From the NCBI GenBank assembly GCA_023382265.1, contig JAMCPX010000008.1:20274-84273 (forward strand): a stretch of DNA of 64,000 nucleotides, written 5' to 3'. This document shows, in pieces, positions 35,936 through 45,019 of the stretch; the stretch's first letter is position 1, and every line of letters starts with the position of its first letter. Made by a program: the position numbers and the translations under genes. The DNA comes from Deltaproteobacteria bacterium. Its GTDB lineage: Bacteria > JAMCPX01. The notes under the pieces are model-generated. The model saw only the letters and a program-made list of their open reading frames with translations, was not told the origin of the DNA and ran no database searches.

Positions 35936-38350
35936 ATGAAAAAATACATATGGATGCTTGGCTTTGTTATCCTTACGATGATTGCCGGATGCGCTTCAAG
36001 TAAAACAACTCTATCATCTCCTTTTATATCGGGTTATGTTTTAGAGCTTGGAACGAACCTACCTATTCCGGATGCAAAGGTTACAGCATATCCGCTTGGC
36101 ATTACATCAACAACGAATGCAGACGGCTCTTTCATAATCAGTCCTTTGTCCGCCGGCAATTATAAATTAACAGATCAGGCACAAGGTTACATATCTCAAA
36201 CAACAGATTATATTACCGTAACATCGGAAGGCGTAAGTAATCTTAACCTGCACTTAAGCAAATATCCTGCAACCTCAGAGATAATAGCAGACGCCGGGAA
36301 TCAACAGATCAGTGTTGGATATGATCGTCGTATTTCATTAAATGGTCAGGCAAGTTCCTCAAGCAGTAACGCTCAAATTACATATCAATGGATCCAAACA
36401 TCAGGACCTCAGGTAACATTGTTCTCTGCAACAACATCAAAAGCTGTTTTTACAACGCTTCCGGTAAACCGGCTTGTTTATATCCCTGATAGATTCGGAT
36501 TACTCGGTATAACTCCGACCGAAACGGGCACATACGTATTTACGTTGTACGCTTTTGCAAATGATTTTTCTGACAGTTCAACGGTGACAATAACTTCAGC
36601 CCAGCCAGAACCTGTTATAACAAATGAAGTTGGCTATTTGTTCGGGAACGAATCAGCAGAAACTTCAATCGTTCCTGTCGGATCACTTACGTATCTTAAT
36701 GGCGGCTTCAGCATACCTGCCGGGAGCCCTAACACGATTACTGGTTATCAGTGGTCTTTTGTATCAACACCGTCGGGCTCTCTTGCATATATCGATCATC
36801 CTGCATCTCAGACGCCTTCAATCGTTACAGATATTCCCGGTACCTATACGATATCTCTCACAGCATCTACCTTAAATGGATTTTCTACAGAAACATTTAC
36901 ACTTACTGCAAGCAGTTATGTTTCTGCATTAAGATGCGAGCAATGTCATAACGGCTCATCTGTGCCGGATGTAACAACAGGTTACTTAACAACAGCCCAC
37001 GCATACGCGTTTAATGCTTTTACCGACGTATCTTCTGTATCCCAGGATTGCCTGAAGTGTCATACAACAGGCTATGATAAAACATCCACAGCAATAAATG
37101 GTGGTTTTGATGATATTGCAAGCAATCTCGGATGGGTCCTTGTATTGCCGCTTTCTTACCAAACATTGCCGGCTGGGTTACAAACAATGGCAAACGTAGG
37201 ATGTGAAAGCTGTCATGGCCCTGGCAGTATGCATACGGGTTCATATTCATTTAATACAAGCGTGTGCGCACAGTGTCATGACAATGCACCATTCAATCCT
37301 GAATATACACAATGGCTGAATTCCCCGCATGCACAGTCGGTCTCACCGGCAGGCATAAATCTGGGTGGCCAGGGATTCACATCCTGCAGAGAGTGCCACT
37401 GGTCTTTAAATATCGTTTACACAAATATGCAAGGCAATGGAATTGTTCCCTTTGTCACATCGGACGAACAGCCTGTTAACTGTATGGCGTGTCATACGCC
37501 TCACAACGGCACAAATCCATATTCATTAAGGGTGTTTAACAATGTTACAATAGCAGGCGGTTCATTTACAGTAAGCGGAGTCGGTGAAGGGGCACTTTGT
37601 ATGAAGTGCCATACAGATCAAGTACTAAACCCTACATTAGCCGCACAAAATTTTACAGAACCATTCAACACGACAGCAGAGGTATTTGCAGGCATTGCAG
37701 GAGCCGGCAGTTATGCTGCTTCAATAACTGCAAGTTCATATCATGCAATACCCGGGAATGTCCCTGATCTGTGTGTTACATGCCACATGGCACAAACAAC
37801 TGCACAGGGACAGCCGGGGTTTGACACAACCGGAGAGCACACATTCATGATGACGGATGCAAACGGTAATGATCATACTGCCGTATGCAACTCATGTCAT
37901 GCAGGTATTTACGCAGTATCTGGATTTGACACTGTTGACCCGGTATATCCAACAGCTAACTGGGATGGGGATCCAACAGGGGCTACAGAAGGCGTTCAGG
38001 ATCAGGTTAAGGGATTATTAAGTGTGCTTGCCTGTGCAATAACAACAAATGCAAACCAGAAATGCACTGTTAACACAACCGATGTTGATGGCAAGCCGGT
38101 ATCATGGACAATTCTAATACCGGCAACAAGAATGACTACAACATCCTATGTTTCAATAACAGGGACTACTTTTGCGTTCATGCCTACGGCAACAACACAG
38201 GAAAGAAATGCTGTTTATAACTGGTATATTGTCAACAACGAAGGCAGCTATGGCATACACAATACGGCTTATGATGTAATGCTTTTGCAAAAGGCATTCT
38301 ATGACTTAACAAGAGCCAACATACCTGGTGCAACGATCAGAACAAATTAG
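35936..38350 (+). CDS. Nine-haem c-type cytochrome lipoprotein with Ig-like domains
   Basis: An 804-residue protein with a lipoprotein signal (lipobox I-A-G-C, Cys at about 20). A carboxypeptidase-regulatory-like domain occupies about 30-110 and two PKD-like domains about 120-330. The C-terminal half (about 335-660) carries nine C-x-x-C-H haem motifs: CEQCH, CLKCH, CESCH, CAQCH, CRECH, CMACH, CMKCH, CVTCH and CNSCH. It is probably a periplasmic or surface electron carrier anchored by lipid. The position after two FadL-like barrels hints at an electron route across the outer membrane, but the barrels are not recognised porin-cytochrome partners. Confidence 0.88.
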   Translation: MKKYIWMLGFVILTMIAGCASSKTTLSSPFISGYVLELGTNLPIPDAKVTAYPLGITSTTNADGSFIISPLSAGNYKLTDQAQGYISQTTDYITVTSEGVSNLNLHLSKYPATSEIIADAGNQQISVGYDRRISLNGQASSSSSNAQITYQWIQTSGPQVTLFSATTSKAVFTTLPVNRLVYIPDRFGLLGITPTETGTYVFTLYAFANDFSDSSTVTITSAQPEPVITNEVGYLFGNESAETSIVPVGSLTYLNGGFSIPAGSPNTITGYQWSFVSTPSGSLAYIDHPASQTPSIVTDIPGTYTISLTASTLNGFSTETFTLTASSYVSALRCEQCHNGSSVPDVTTGYLTTAHAYAFNAFTDVSSVSQDCLKCHTTGYDKTSTAINGGFDDIASNLGWVLVLPLSYQTLPAGLQTMANVGCESCHGPGSMHTGSYSFNTSVCAQCHDNAPFNPEYTQWLNSPHAQSVSPAGINLGGQGFTSCRECHWSLNIVYTNMQGNGIVPFVTSDEQPVNCMACHTPHNGTNPYSLRVFNNVTIAGGSFTVSGVGEGALCMKCHTDQVLNPTLAAQNFTEPFNTTAEVFAGIAGAGSYAASITASSYHAIPGNVPDLCVTCHMAQTTAQGQPGFDTTGEHTFMMTDANGNDHTAVCNSCHAGIYAVSGFDTVDPVYPTANWDGDPTGATEGVQDQVKGLLSVLACAITTNANQKCTVNTTDVDGKPVSWTILIPATRMTTTSYVSITGTTFAFMPTATTQERNAVYNWYIVNNEGSYGIHNTAYDVMLLQKAFYDLTRANIPGATIRTN

Positions 38351-38421
38351 GCATACTCAAAAAATACATTAACTAAAAAATGCAATAAATGGGTTAAAAC
38401 AATATTGGAACGCCTGTGTCA

Positions 38422-39351
38422 TTACCTGTTTTCAAGAGCTTCTAAACGTTTTATATCTTCTTCTACGGGTTCTGTCTTGAACCTATTATGTACCCAAAAC
38501 CATTGTTCTGGCGATGCTTTAATATGTCTTTCTATAAGGGTTGTGAAATACTGTGTCCATTTTAACACAGCGAGCTCTTTATCGTCTTCATTTTTAAGTA
38601 TAATGGGCTCTTCATATCTTATTGTATAACCAGAGCCGTCAGGATTTTTTATAACATAGCCGGGGACAACAGCAGCTCCGGTTTTTAAAGCCATAAGAGC
38701 CATTGCGTATTGCGTTGCAGCAGGCTTGCCAAAAAATTTTACAAATACAGCCTCATGTCTGAGTGTGTTTTGATCAATAAGCATGGCTATTGTTTTTCCA
38801 TGTTTGATAGCTCTTAGCAACCGAAAAACAGAATTCCTTGGCTTTACTATATCTATGCCGGCATGATTCCTCATAGACTTGATATATCTATCTATATAGG
38901 GATTATGAATGTCCTTGGCTACGGCAATCAGACCATCGTAACGTATGCTTTGAGCTGCAGCAGCCAGTTCCCAGTTGCCAAGATGGCTTGTAAGAATAAA
39001 TACCCCTTTACCTCTTTTTTTCGCAATCTCATAGTTTTCTGTCCCCTCAAATGTAACGATCTCATTTATATTTGTCTTATTAAGTTTTGATATGCGCGGG
39101 AAGTTTGCAAGTGTCGTGCCAAGTACTTTGAAGTTTTCTTTTATAATCAGCTTTCTTTCCTTTTCTCTCATCTCTGGAAATGCAAAACCGATGTTCGTCA
39201 TTGCTATGTTTTTATGCTTAGGATCGACCATATACCATATCGAGCCAAGAAACCGTCCCATATGATCAGCAGATGCCTGCGATATATGATTAAAGATAAA
39301 TGCAACGGACAAAAATGCCCAATACTCAATCATATATCTTATCTTTTTCAT
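38422..39351 (-). CDS. Lipid A acyltransferase, LpxL/HtrB family
   Basis: A 309-residue inner-membrane enzyme with an N-terminal hydrophobic anchor and the acyltransferase motif H-x4-E in S-H-L-G-N-W-E near 121-127. Conserved I-D-Q-N and a proline-rich region follow further on. It should add secondary acyl chains to the lipid A precursor. Its ATG overlaps the lpxK stop by 4 bases, which supports a lipid A role. Confidence 0.85.
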   Translation of the reverse strand: MKKIRYMIEYWAFLSVAFIFNHISQASADHMGRFLGSIWYMVDPKHKNIAMTNIGFAFPEMREKERKLIIKENFKVLGTTLANFPRISKLNKTNINEIVTFEGTENYEIAKKRGKGVFILTSHLGNWELAAAAQSIRYDGLIAVAKDIHNPYIDRYIKSMRNHAGIDIVKPRNSVFRLLRAIKHGKTIAMLIDQNTLRHEAVFVKFFGKPAATQYAMALMALKTGAAVVPGYVIKNPDGSGYTIRYEEPIILKNEDDKELAVLKWTQYFTTLIERHIKASPEQWFWVHNRFKTEPVEEDIKRLEALENR

Positions 39352-40406
39352 TGTATCTCCATTCCTTTATTGTGCAGCATATCTTTTAACAACACGTCGT
39401 CTGTATCTATATCCATGTCTGTATATAACCACATTACCCGTTCATTTTTATGGAGTTGATGTATCTTTACAGCATCCTTTTGTGTTACAATAACCACATC
39501 AGGTTGATGATCGTGGACAACCTTTTCGAGTTCGCCAACTTTGTAATTGTGGTGATCAGGTTTTGATATGGTTTTATATAGTCCGAGCCCAACAGCCATA
39601 AGCATACCGAAAAAACTCTCCGGTAAAGCAATCCCTGCCATAGCTACAACCCTTTTCTGCATGATATTTGTGATATCTATTACCTGATTATCGTTTATAT
39701 TTTTAAAACCTTTAAACTTGTAACTAAAATAAAAGATCGGACAATCGGCATTATACTTTCTGATTATCTTTATCAAGTTTTCGTTACTACCTTTTATACC
39801 TATAATATCGGCGTATTGTAATGTCTTCAAAGGCTCTCTTAAGGGTCCGGCAGGCAATAAATGTCCATTACCAAAACCGCTTTCACCATCAATAAGCAGT
39901 ATCTCTATATCTCTTTTCACCTTTAGATGTGAAAATCCATCATCGAGTATGATAATTGAAGGATCGTATGTCTCTCTGATATGCTTTATTGTGCGCACCC
40001 TGTTTTTCCCAGCTGCCACAATCGCATTTTCTGTACAAACCGATATTAGATACGGTTCATCTCCGCAAAGCTCAGGGGGGCAGAGTATCTTATTGCCGTC
40101 CGATACGTCAATCATAATTCTTGCATGCCCTTTATATCCTCTTGATACAATCCCAGGCCTATTACTTTTTACAAGATTAGACAGGTGTATAACCATTGGG
40201 GTTTTACCCGTTCCACCAACAGTGATGTTCCCGATGGATATTACAGGTATGCCTGCATCATAACTCTTGATAAAACCTTTAATATAAAGGTATCTTCTTA
40301 TAACGACAATCAATCCGAAGACATACGATAATAGTATAAACGGGGAAAGAAGGATATCCAACAATTTATTTTTTTTATAAAAAAAATCCATATAAGATTT
40401 TAGCAT
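39348..40406 (-). CDS. lpxK: Tetraacyldisaccharide 4'-kinase
   Basis: A 352-residue kinase of lipid A synthesis. An N-terminal membrane helix (about 16-38) is followed by the family signature S-I-G-N-I-T-V-G-G-T-G-K-T-P near 56-69, which includes Walker A, and L-D-D-G-F-S-H near 148. It phosphorylates the 4' position of the disaccharide precursor at the inner face of the membrane. It is coupled to the lpxL-type gene by an ATGA overlap. Confidence 0.92.
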   Translation of the reverse strand: MLKSYMDFFYKKNKLLDILLSPFILLSYVFGLIVVIRRYLYIKGFIKSYDAGIPVISIGNITVGGTGKTPMVIHLSNLVKSNRPGIVSRGYKGHARIMIDVSDGNKILCPPELCGDEPYLISVCTENAIVAAGKNRVRTIKHIRETYDPSIIILDDGFSHLKVKRDIEILLIDGESGFGNGHLLPAGPLREPLKTLQYADIIGIKGSNENLIKIIRKYNADCPIFYFSYKFKGFKNINDNQVIDITNIMQKRVVAMAGIALPESFFGMLMAVGLGLYKTISKPDHHNYKVGELEKVVHDHQPDVVIVTQKDAVKIHQLHKNERVMWLYTDMDIDTDDVLLKDMLHNKGMEIQ

Positions 40407-40495
40407 AACTTTTTTGTAAAACCAAACATCGTACGTTGCAGATGCATTGGAAACAAGTGCATGTAACGCATTTGAAATGTTTTTCAGCCCATTAC

Positions 40496-41890
40496 TTATG
40501 ATAACTGCTGTACGTTCTTCGGTAATTTTTTATGCATACCTATATTATAAAAGAATTTTACAAAAGTCTTTACACCTGTAGCAAACTGCTTATACTCAAA
40601 ATTTTCATCGGGTGAATGATAGCCGTTTTCCGGTATGCTCAATCCTATGAAAGTAATCGGACATTTCAGATATTTTTTTATTGTCACAACAGTTCCAATC
40701 GAGCCGCCTTCTCTTATAAAAACGGGTTTTTTGCCGGTTGCGAATTTAAGTGCATCAAAAACCGCTCTTGTATAATGTCCTGTTATATCTGTACTAAAAG
40801 GATCGAGTGAACCTTCCGGCTTTACAACAACATCAGGATTTAAGCTTCTTACATAATTTTTCAATAATTTTAATATTGCATCAGGCTTTTGCGCAGGTAC
40901 AAGCCTCATTGTTATTTTTGCCTCTGCATTTGGAGGAATAATGGTTTTGACCCCGGACCCGGTATAGCCGCCAACAATACCGTGCACCTCAAAGGTAGGC
41001 ATCACCCAGAGTCTTTTTAAAATCTCCCGCACATCATTTGTTCGCAGACTTTTAAATCCATTAACATGCATGAATTTTTTTACGCTAAACCCGCTTCTAA
41101 TAAAACCATCAAGCTCTGTCTTTTTTACGGGCAAAATCTTATCGTAAAAATGAGGGATATTTACCCTGCCTGTCTCGGCATCATAAAGCCGGGAAACAAG
41201 ATGGACAATCTCTCCGACCGGATTACGGGCTGCACCACCTGTTACACCAGAATGCACATCTTTTTTCCCTGTCTCAAGATAGAGTGTTGCAGCTTGAAGC
41301 CCGCGCAAACCGTATGTGATCGACGGTATGTCTCTATCAAGCCATAGCGTATCAGATATAACTGCTACGTCTGATCTCAGGGTATCCTTTTTTGTTTTTA
41401 AAAATCCTTCAAAACTTGGACTGCCGATCTCCTCTTCAAATTCCCAGACAAGGTTTATATTTACGGGAAGATTATGTCTGTGTGCATACAACGCAGAGAA
41501 TAACGCTGTTAAGGCAGGCCCTTTATCGTCCGTGGTGCCTCTTCCAAAATATTTATCCCCAACCTTCTCAAGATGGAATGGCTTATGTGTCCACCGCGAT
41601 TCATCAGCAGGCTGTACATCAAGATGATTATAGATCAAAACCGATTTACTACCATGCGATGATTCAAACCGGCCAATAACAACAGGATTGCCTTTTGTCC
41701 GCACAATCTCCGCAACCCCCCCAAAGCCTGCTATCAGGTCTGAAACGGATTGTACCGCATGCATTATATCGTTCTTATGAGATTGATCCGTAGATACTGT
41801 GGGGATATCAACGATCTGTTTTAAGGTATCTCCGAATCTTTTTTTTGATTCTTTTATAAACTTATCAAGCTCTAAAAGGTATTCATCCAT
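40496..41890 (-). CDS. M20 family metallopeptidase (dipeptidase-like)
   Basis: A 464-residue di-zinc enzyme. The metal-binding residues are visible as N-H-L-D-V near 87, T-T-D-D-K-G near 116, E-F-E-E-E-I-G near 149 and I-S-D-T near 173, with a C-terminal H in Y-H-S-P-D-E-N. Members remove residues from short peptides or deacylate amino acids. It overlaps the D-aminoacylase-like gene by 19 bases, so this unit probably processes N-acyl or D-residue peptides together. The exact substrate is unknown. Confidence 0.85.
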   Translation of the reverse strand: MDEYLLELDKFIKESKKRFGDTLKQIVDIPTVSTDQSHKNDIMHAVQSVSDLIAGFGGVAEIVRTKGNPVVIGRFESSHGSKSVLIYNHLDVQPADESRWTHKPFHLEKVGDKYFGRGTTDDKGPALTALFSALYAHRHNLPVNINLVWEFEEEIGSPSFEGFLKTKKDTLRSDVAVISDTLWLDRDIPSITYGLRGLQAATLYLETGKKDVHSGVTGGAARNPVGEIVHLVSRLYDAETGRVNIPHFYDKILPVKKTELDGFIRSGFSVKKFMHVNGFKSLRTNDVREILKRLWVMPTFEVHGIVGGYTGSGVKTIIPPNAEAKITMRLVPAQKPDAILKLLKNYVRSLNPDVVVKPEGSLDPFSTDITGHYTRAVFDALKFATGKKPVFIREGGSIGTVVTIKKYLKCPITFIGLSIPENGYHSPDENFEYKQFATGVKTFVKFFYNIGMHKKLPKNVQQLS

Positions 41891-43464
41891 TTAAGTATTT
41901 TTCCCGGAAGCTGTTTTGTATGAATTCCCTTATTTATAACTACATCTCCATTAACGATTACGGTATGAATGCCTTGAGGGTATACGTGGGGTTCTTTGTA
42001 CGTAGCATCATCCTGCATCCGCTCGGGTGAAAAGATAACAATGTCTGCATACCAGCCTTCTTTTATCTGCCCTCTTTTTTTAAGTTTCATCTTTTCTGCC
42101 GGCATTGATGTCATCTTGTAAACCGCCTGCTCAAGTGTAAGCAAGCCTGTTTTTACAAAATCACTGAACACCCTAGGATATGTGCCGTAAGACCTTGGGT
42201 GCGGTTTGCCTTCGTATAATGGACCATAATCCGCTCTTAATCCTGCATCAGAGCCTATGGAAACGTAAGGTTTTGTTATGATCCGTTTTAGATTATCCTC
42301 GCTCATTGCAAAGTATATAGCTGTCGTCATTAGACCTTCTTTTATAAGCAGTTGATAAACAACTTCAATCGGCTCGATGTTAAGTTTCTTTGCTATGTCG
42401 GTGATGTACATGCCTTCAAATCTTTTATCCTCTTCAACAAAACATTGCGAAAGCATGATCCTTGAAAAATAATCTTTCATATCTTCATGCCTTTGTTTTA
42501 GCTCATTTTCAATCCTGTTTCTTACCGATCTATCCCCGAGTCTCCGTAATGCCATTTCTGTAGAGTCCGCGTACACCCAGTCCGGCATGACCGATGCAAG
42601 TCCTGTATATGCCGAGATATATGGGTACCTGTCTGCATCAACATCAATACCCGATTTTTTTGCATTCTCTATAATCTCAAATGCCCTGTCAATTTTTTTC
42701 CAGTTCTCCGGATACATTGTTTTTAAATGACTGATCTCGACAGGTAAACCGGCTTCTCTGCCAATGGTAACGGCCTCTTCAATACTTTCTAATAAAGCAC
42801 TGCCTTCTGATCTCATATGGGTTGCATAAATACCGTTATACTCTTTAACAACCTTTGCAAGTTCTATTACCTCGTCTGTTTTAGCGTAAGCACCCGGTGT
42901 ATATGCGAGTCCCGTTGATATTCCGGAGGCACCCTGTTCCATCGATTGCCTTACAAGAGATTTCATGGTTTGCATGTCCTTATCTGTTGGCTGCTCAGCC
43001 TTCCTGCCCATTACAGAACCTCTGAGTGTTCCATGACCGATAAGCATAAGAATATTTAAAGAAGTGCCCTGGCTGTTAACCAACTCAACGTAATCAGAAA
43101 TACTCTTAATATTGAGTTTTAAGCCATAGCTCGTATAATATTGCTCCTGACGTTCTTTCATTATTATGCCGTCAACAGGTGTTATAGAGTAACCGCAGTT
43201 GCCATTCACCTCTGTTGTAACACCCTGTCTTACCTTGCTCTCTGCATAAGGATTTAAAAGGATATGGTAATCGGAATGTGAATGTACATCTATAAAGCCA
43301 GGCGCTACCACCATGCCGGACGCATCAATAAACTCATCTACACTCAAAGAAGTCTTCGATAAATGTACAATCTTATCACCTGTTATTTCTATATCTGCGT
43401 AATAACCTTTATCGCCGGTTCCATCCACTACAAAACCATTTTTAATAATTATATTATTTGCCAT
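41872..43464 (-). CDS. N-acyl-D-amino-acid deacylase family amidohydrolase
   Basis: A 530-residue amidohydrolase-fold protein. It begins with the beta-sandwich strand I-K-N-G-F-V-V-D-G-T-G, then the metal motif G-F-I-D-V-H-S-H-S-D near 57-66. G-V-T-T-E-V-N-G-N-C-G-Y-S near 82-94 carries the bridging Cys position typical of D-aminoacylases. It should remove the acyl group from N-acyl-D-amino acids. It overlaps neighbours on both sides (methyltransferase 11 bases, M20 peptidase 19 bases). Confidence 0.88.
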   Translation of the reverse strand: MANNIIIKNGFVVDGTGDKGYYADIEITGDKIVHLSKTSLSVDEFIDASGMVVAPGFIDVHSHSDYHILLNPYAESKVRQGVTTEVNGNCGYSITPVDGIIMKERQEQYYTSYGLKLNIKSISDYVELVNSQGTSLNILMLIGHGTLRGSVMGRKAEQPTDKDMQTMKSLVRQSMEQGASGISTGLAYTPGAYAKTDEVIELAKVVKEYNGIYATHMRSEGSALLESIEEAVTIGREAGLPVEISHLKTMYPENWKKIDRAFEIIENAKKSGIDVDADRYPYISAYTGLASVMPDWVYADSTEMALRRLGDRSVRNRIENELKQRHEDMKDYFSRIMLSQCFVEEDKRFEGMYITDIAKKLNIEPIEVVYQLLIKEGLMTTAIYFAMSEDNLKRIITKPYVSIGSDAGLRADYGPLYEGKPHPRSYGTYPRVFSDFVKTGLLTLEQAVYKMTSMPAEKMKLKKRGQIKEGWYADIVIFSPERMQDDATYKEPHVYPQGIHTVIVNGDVVINKGIHTKQLPGKILKWMNTF

Positions 43465-44038
43465 CTTTTGCCTTCATTGCGATCAACCCGTACTGATACT
43501 CTCCCGACGGCCCTTTAACAACTATATCAAACCATTGTTCAAGCAATGACTTTACTTCTTCATAAGAAATTCTATCGCGAACCGGCGGGCCCGACGGGGT
43601 TTGTTCTTTTTTATGATCTATAATAAGTAATCTGCCATCTTTCTTCATGACCCTGCTTAGCTCTACCATGAAAGCGTTTTTATCTTCAACTTCATGAAGC
43701 ATATTCACATTAATAATCATATCGGCAATATGGGCAGGAATGGGTATTCTCGTTTCCTCTGAAAGTAAAGGCTTTATTATATCATGACCCTGTTTGGTTA
43801 TAATATTCTGTTTCAATACATCAAGCATCCTTTCCGATACGTCAACTGCGTACACAACGCCATTACTCCCTACGATCTTTGATAAAGGTATTGTATAAAA
43901 GCCTGCACCACTGCCGATCTCTACAACAAACATATCCTGCCTTACTCCGGCAGCAGTGAGTATCAATTCAGGATTCTCGTGTTCTAACCTTTGCGGATTA
44001 TTCAATGTATGTGCATGTGATGGGTCAAATTTATGCAT
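43454..44038 (-). CDS. SAM-dependent class I methyltransferase
   Basis: A 194-residue Rossmann-like methyltransferase. Motif I V-V-E-I-G-S-G-A-G-F-Y is near 38-48, and motif post-I V-Y-A-V-D-V-S near 64. A UbiE-like segment L-H-E-V-E-D-K near 119 and an I-I-D-H-K-K-E strand near 144 follow. It resembles small UbiE/Methyltransf_11-type enzymes. The substrate is not known; it is translationally linked to the downstream D-aminoacylase-like gene. Confidence 0.8.
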   Translation of the reverse strand: MHKFDPSHAHTLNNPQRLEHENPELILTAAGVRQDMFVVEIGSGAGFYTIPLSKIVGSNGVVYAVDVSERMLDVLKQNIITKQGHDIIKPLLSEETRIPIPAHIADMIINVNMLHEVEDKNAFMVELSRVMKKDGRLLIIDHKKEQTPSGPPVRDRISYEEVKSLLEQWFDIVVKGPSGEYQYGLIAMKAKDGK

Positions 44039-44060
44039 TGTGGATAATGTATAAAGAGTG

Positions 44061-44187
44061 AGGCTGTCCAGATAGTACGATTACAATGTTATTTTTCATT
44101 CTTATTGAAATGAAGAATCTAATAAATTCAACATAAGAAATCTGAGATTATTCGTCCACCGTATCAAAATGATGTCCTGGACAGCCT
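44061..44187. repeat. 127-bp inverted-repeat element (MITE-like)
   Basis: AGGCTGTCCAG (44061-44071) and CTGGACAGCCT (44177-44187) form perfect 11-bp inverted ends around non-coding DNA between the dodecin and methyltransferase genes. There is no transposase inside. No clear target duplication was seen. Confidence 0.5.
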
Positions 44188-44214
44188 GGCTCATTTACAA
44201 GGATTGGGCCTCTG

Positions 44215-44418
44215 TTAATCCTCAAGAATGAATGTTATGTTAATGGTTACCCTGAATTCTTTTATCTTCCCATTCTGTATCTTCGCCTTCTGAGAAACGA
44301 TTTCCATACCAGTAAGATTTCTCAATGTCTTATTTGCCCTTTTTAATGCCTCCTGAACTGCATCATCCCAGCTCTTAGTGGATGATGCTACCACCTGTGT
44401 TACTCTTGCTACTGCCAT
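44215..44418 (-). CDS. Dodecin
   Basis: A 67-residue flavin-binding protein that assembles into dodecamers to store riboflavin or FMN. S-T-K-S-W-D-D-A-V-Q-E-A-L-K-R-A is the typical dodecin helix with the flavin-stacking Trp near residue 17. An extended C-terminal strand (F-R-V-T-I-N-I-T-F) follows. The start at 44418 is set by AAGGAGG just upstream and by family length. The first 44 bases and the ribosome site lie inside the 3' end of pgsA in another frame. Confidence 0.9.
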   Translation of the reverse strand: MAVARVTQVVASSTKSWDDAVQEALKRANKTLRNLTGMEIVSQKAKIQNGKIKEFRVTINITFILED

Positions 44419-45019
44419 AGTTTTCCTCCTTCCCAAATATATTGGAAAAATTTATAAAATATTTCGTTCCCGACCATAAGGTTACGATCAATGCAATCCA
44501 CACATACAGCATTCCTATTTTTTGAAAATCAATGCCAAAGTATGTATAATGAATTAATAACCCGATAATCCCCGTTATCTGAAAAACCGTCTTATATTTA
44601 CCCTCCAGAGACGCGGGGATAACAATACCTTCTGAAGAGGCTATCGATCTTAATCCCGTTACTGCGAATTCCCTTCCTATTATGAGAACAACTACCCATC
44701 CATAAATTCGATTGATGGATATAAGCATAATTAAAGAAGTAGCTACCAGTACTTTGTCTGCTACAGGATCTATCAATTTACCTATTGTTGTTATGTCTTT
44801 ATACTTTCTCGCGAAATACCCGTCAAAAAAATCGGTAAGCCCACCAAAACCAAACACAACAGCAGAGGCAAAACTTATCCATTTTAACCTATACATGTTG
44901 TCCGCGGGCATATACTTTATAATCTCCATTAAAACTATAAGAACCGGAACCATCAAGATTCGAGACAGAGAGAGTAAATTGGGCAGTTTAAGCATATCCC
45001 TTACAAGCTTATTATGCAT
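44375..45019 (-). CDS. pgsA: CDP-diacylglycerol-glycerol-3-phosphate 3-phosphatidyltransferase
   Basis: A 214-residue membrane enzyme making phosphatidylglycerol phosphate. The CDP-alcohol phosphotransferase motif D-G-x2-A-R-x8-G-x3-D-x3-D is present as D-G-Y-F-A-R followed by G-K-L-I-D-P-V-A-D near 65-90. The chosen ATG overlaps the upstream TPR gene's stop (ATGCATAA). An internal ATG at 44995 would also give a normal protein. The last 15 or so residues are encoded in the stretch shared with the dodecin gene and look non-conserved. Confidence 0.88.
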   Translation of the reverse strand: MHNKLVRDMLKLPNLLSLSRILMVPVLIVLMEIIKYMPADNMYRLKWISFASAVVFGFGGLTDFFDGYFARKYKDITTIGKLIDPVADKVLVATSLIMLISINRIYGWVVVLIIGREFAVTGLRSIASSEGIVIPASLEGKYKTVFQITGIIGLLIHYTYFGIDFQKIGMLYVWIALIVTLWSGTKYFINFSNIFGKEENYGSSKSNTGGSIIH

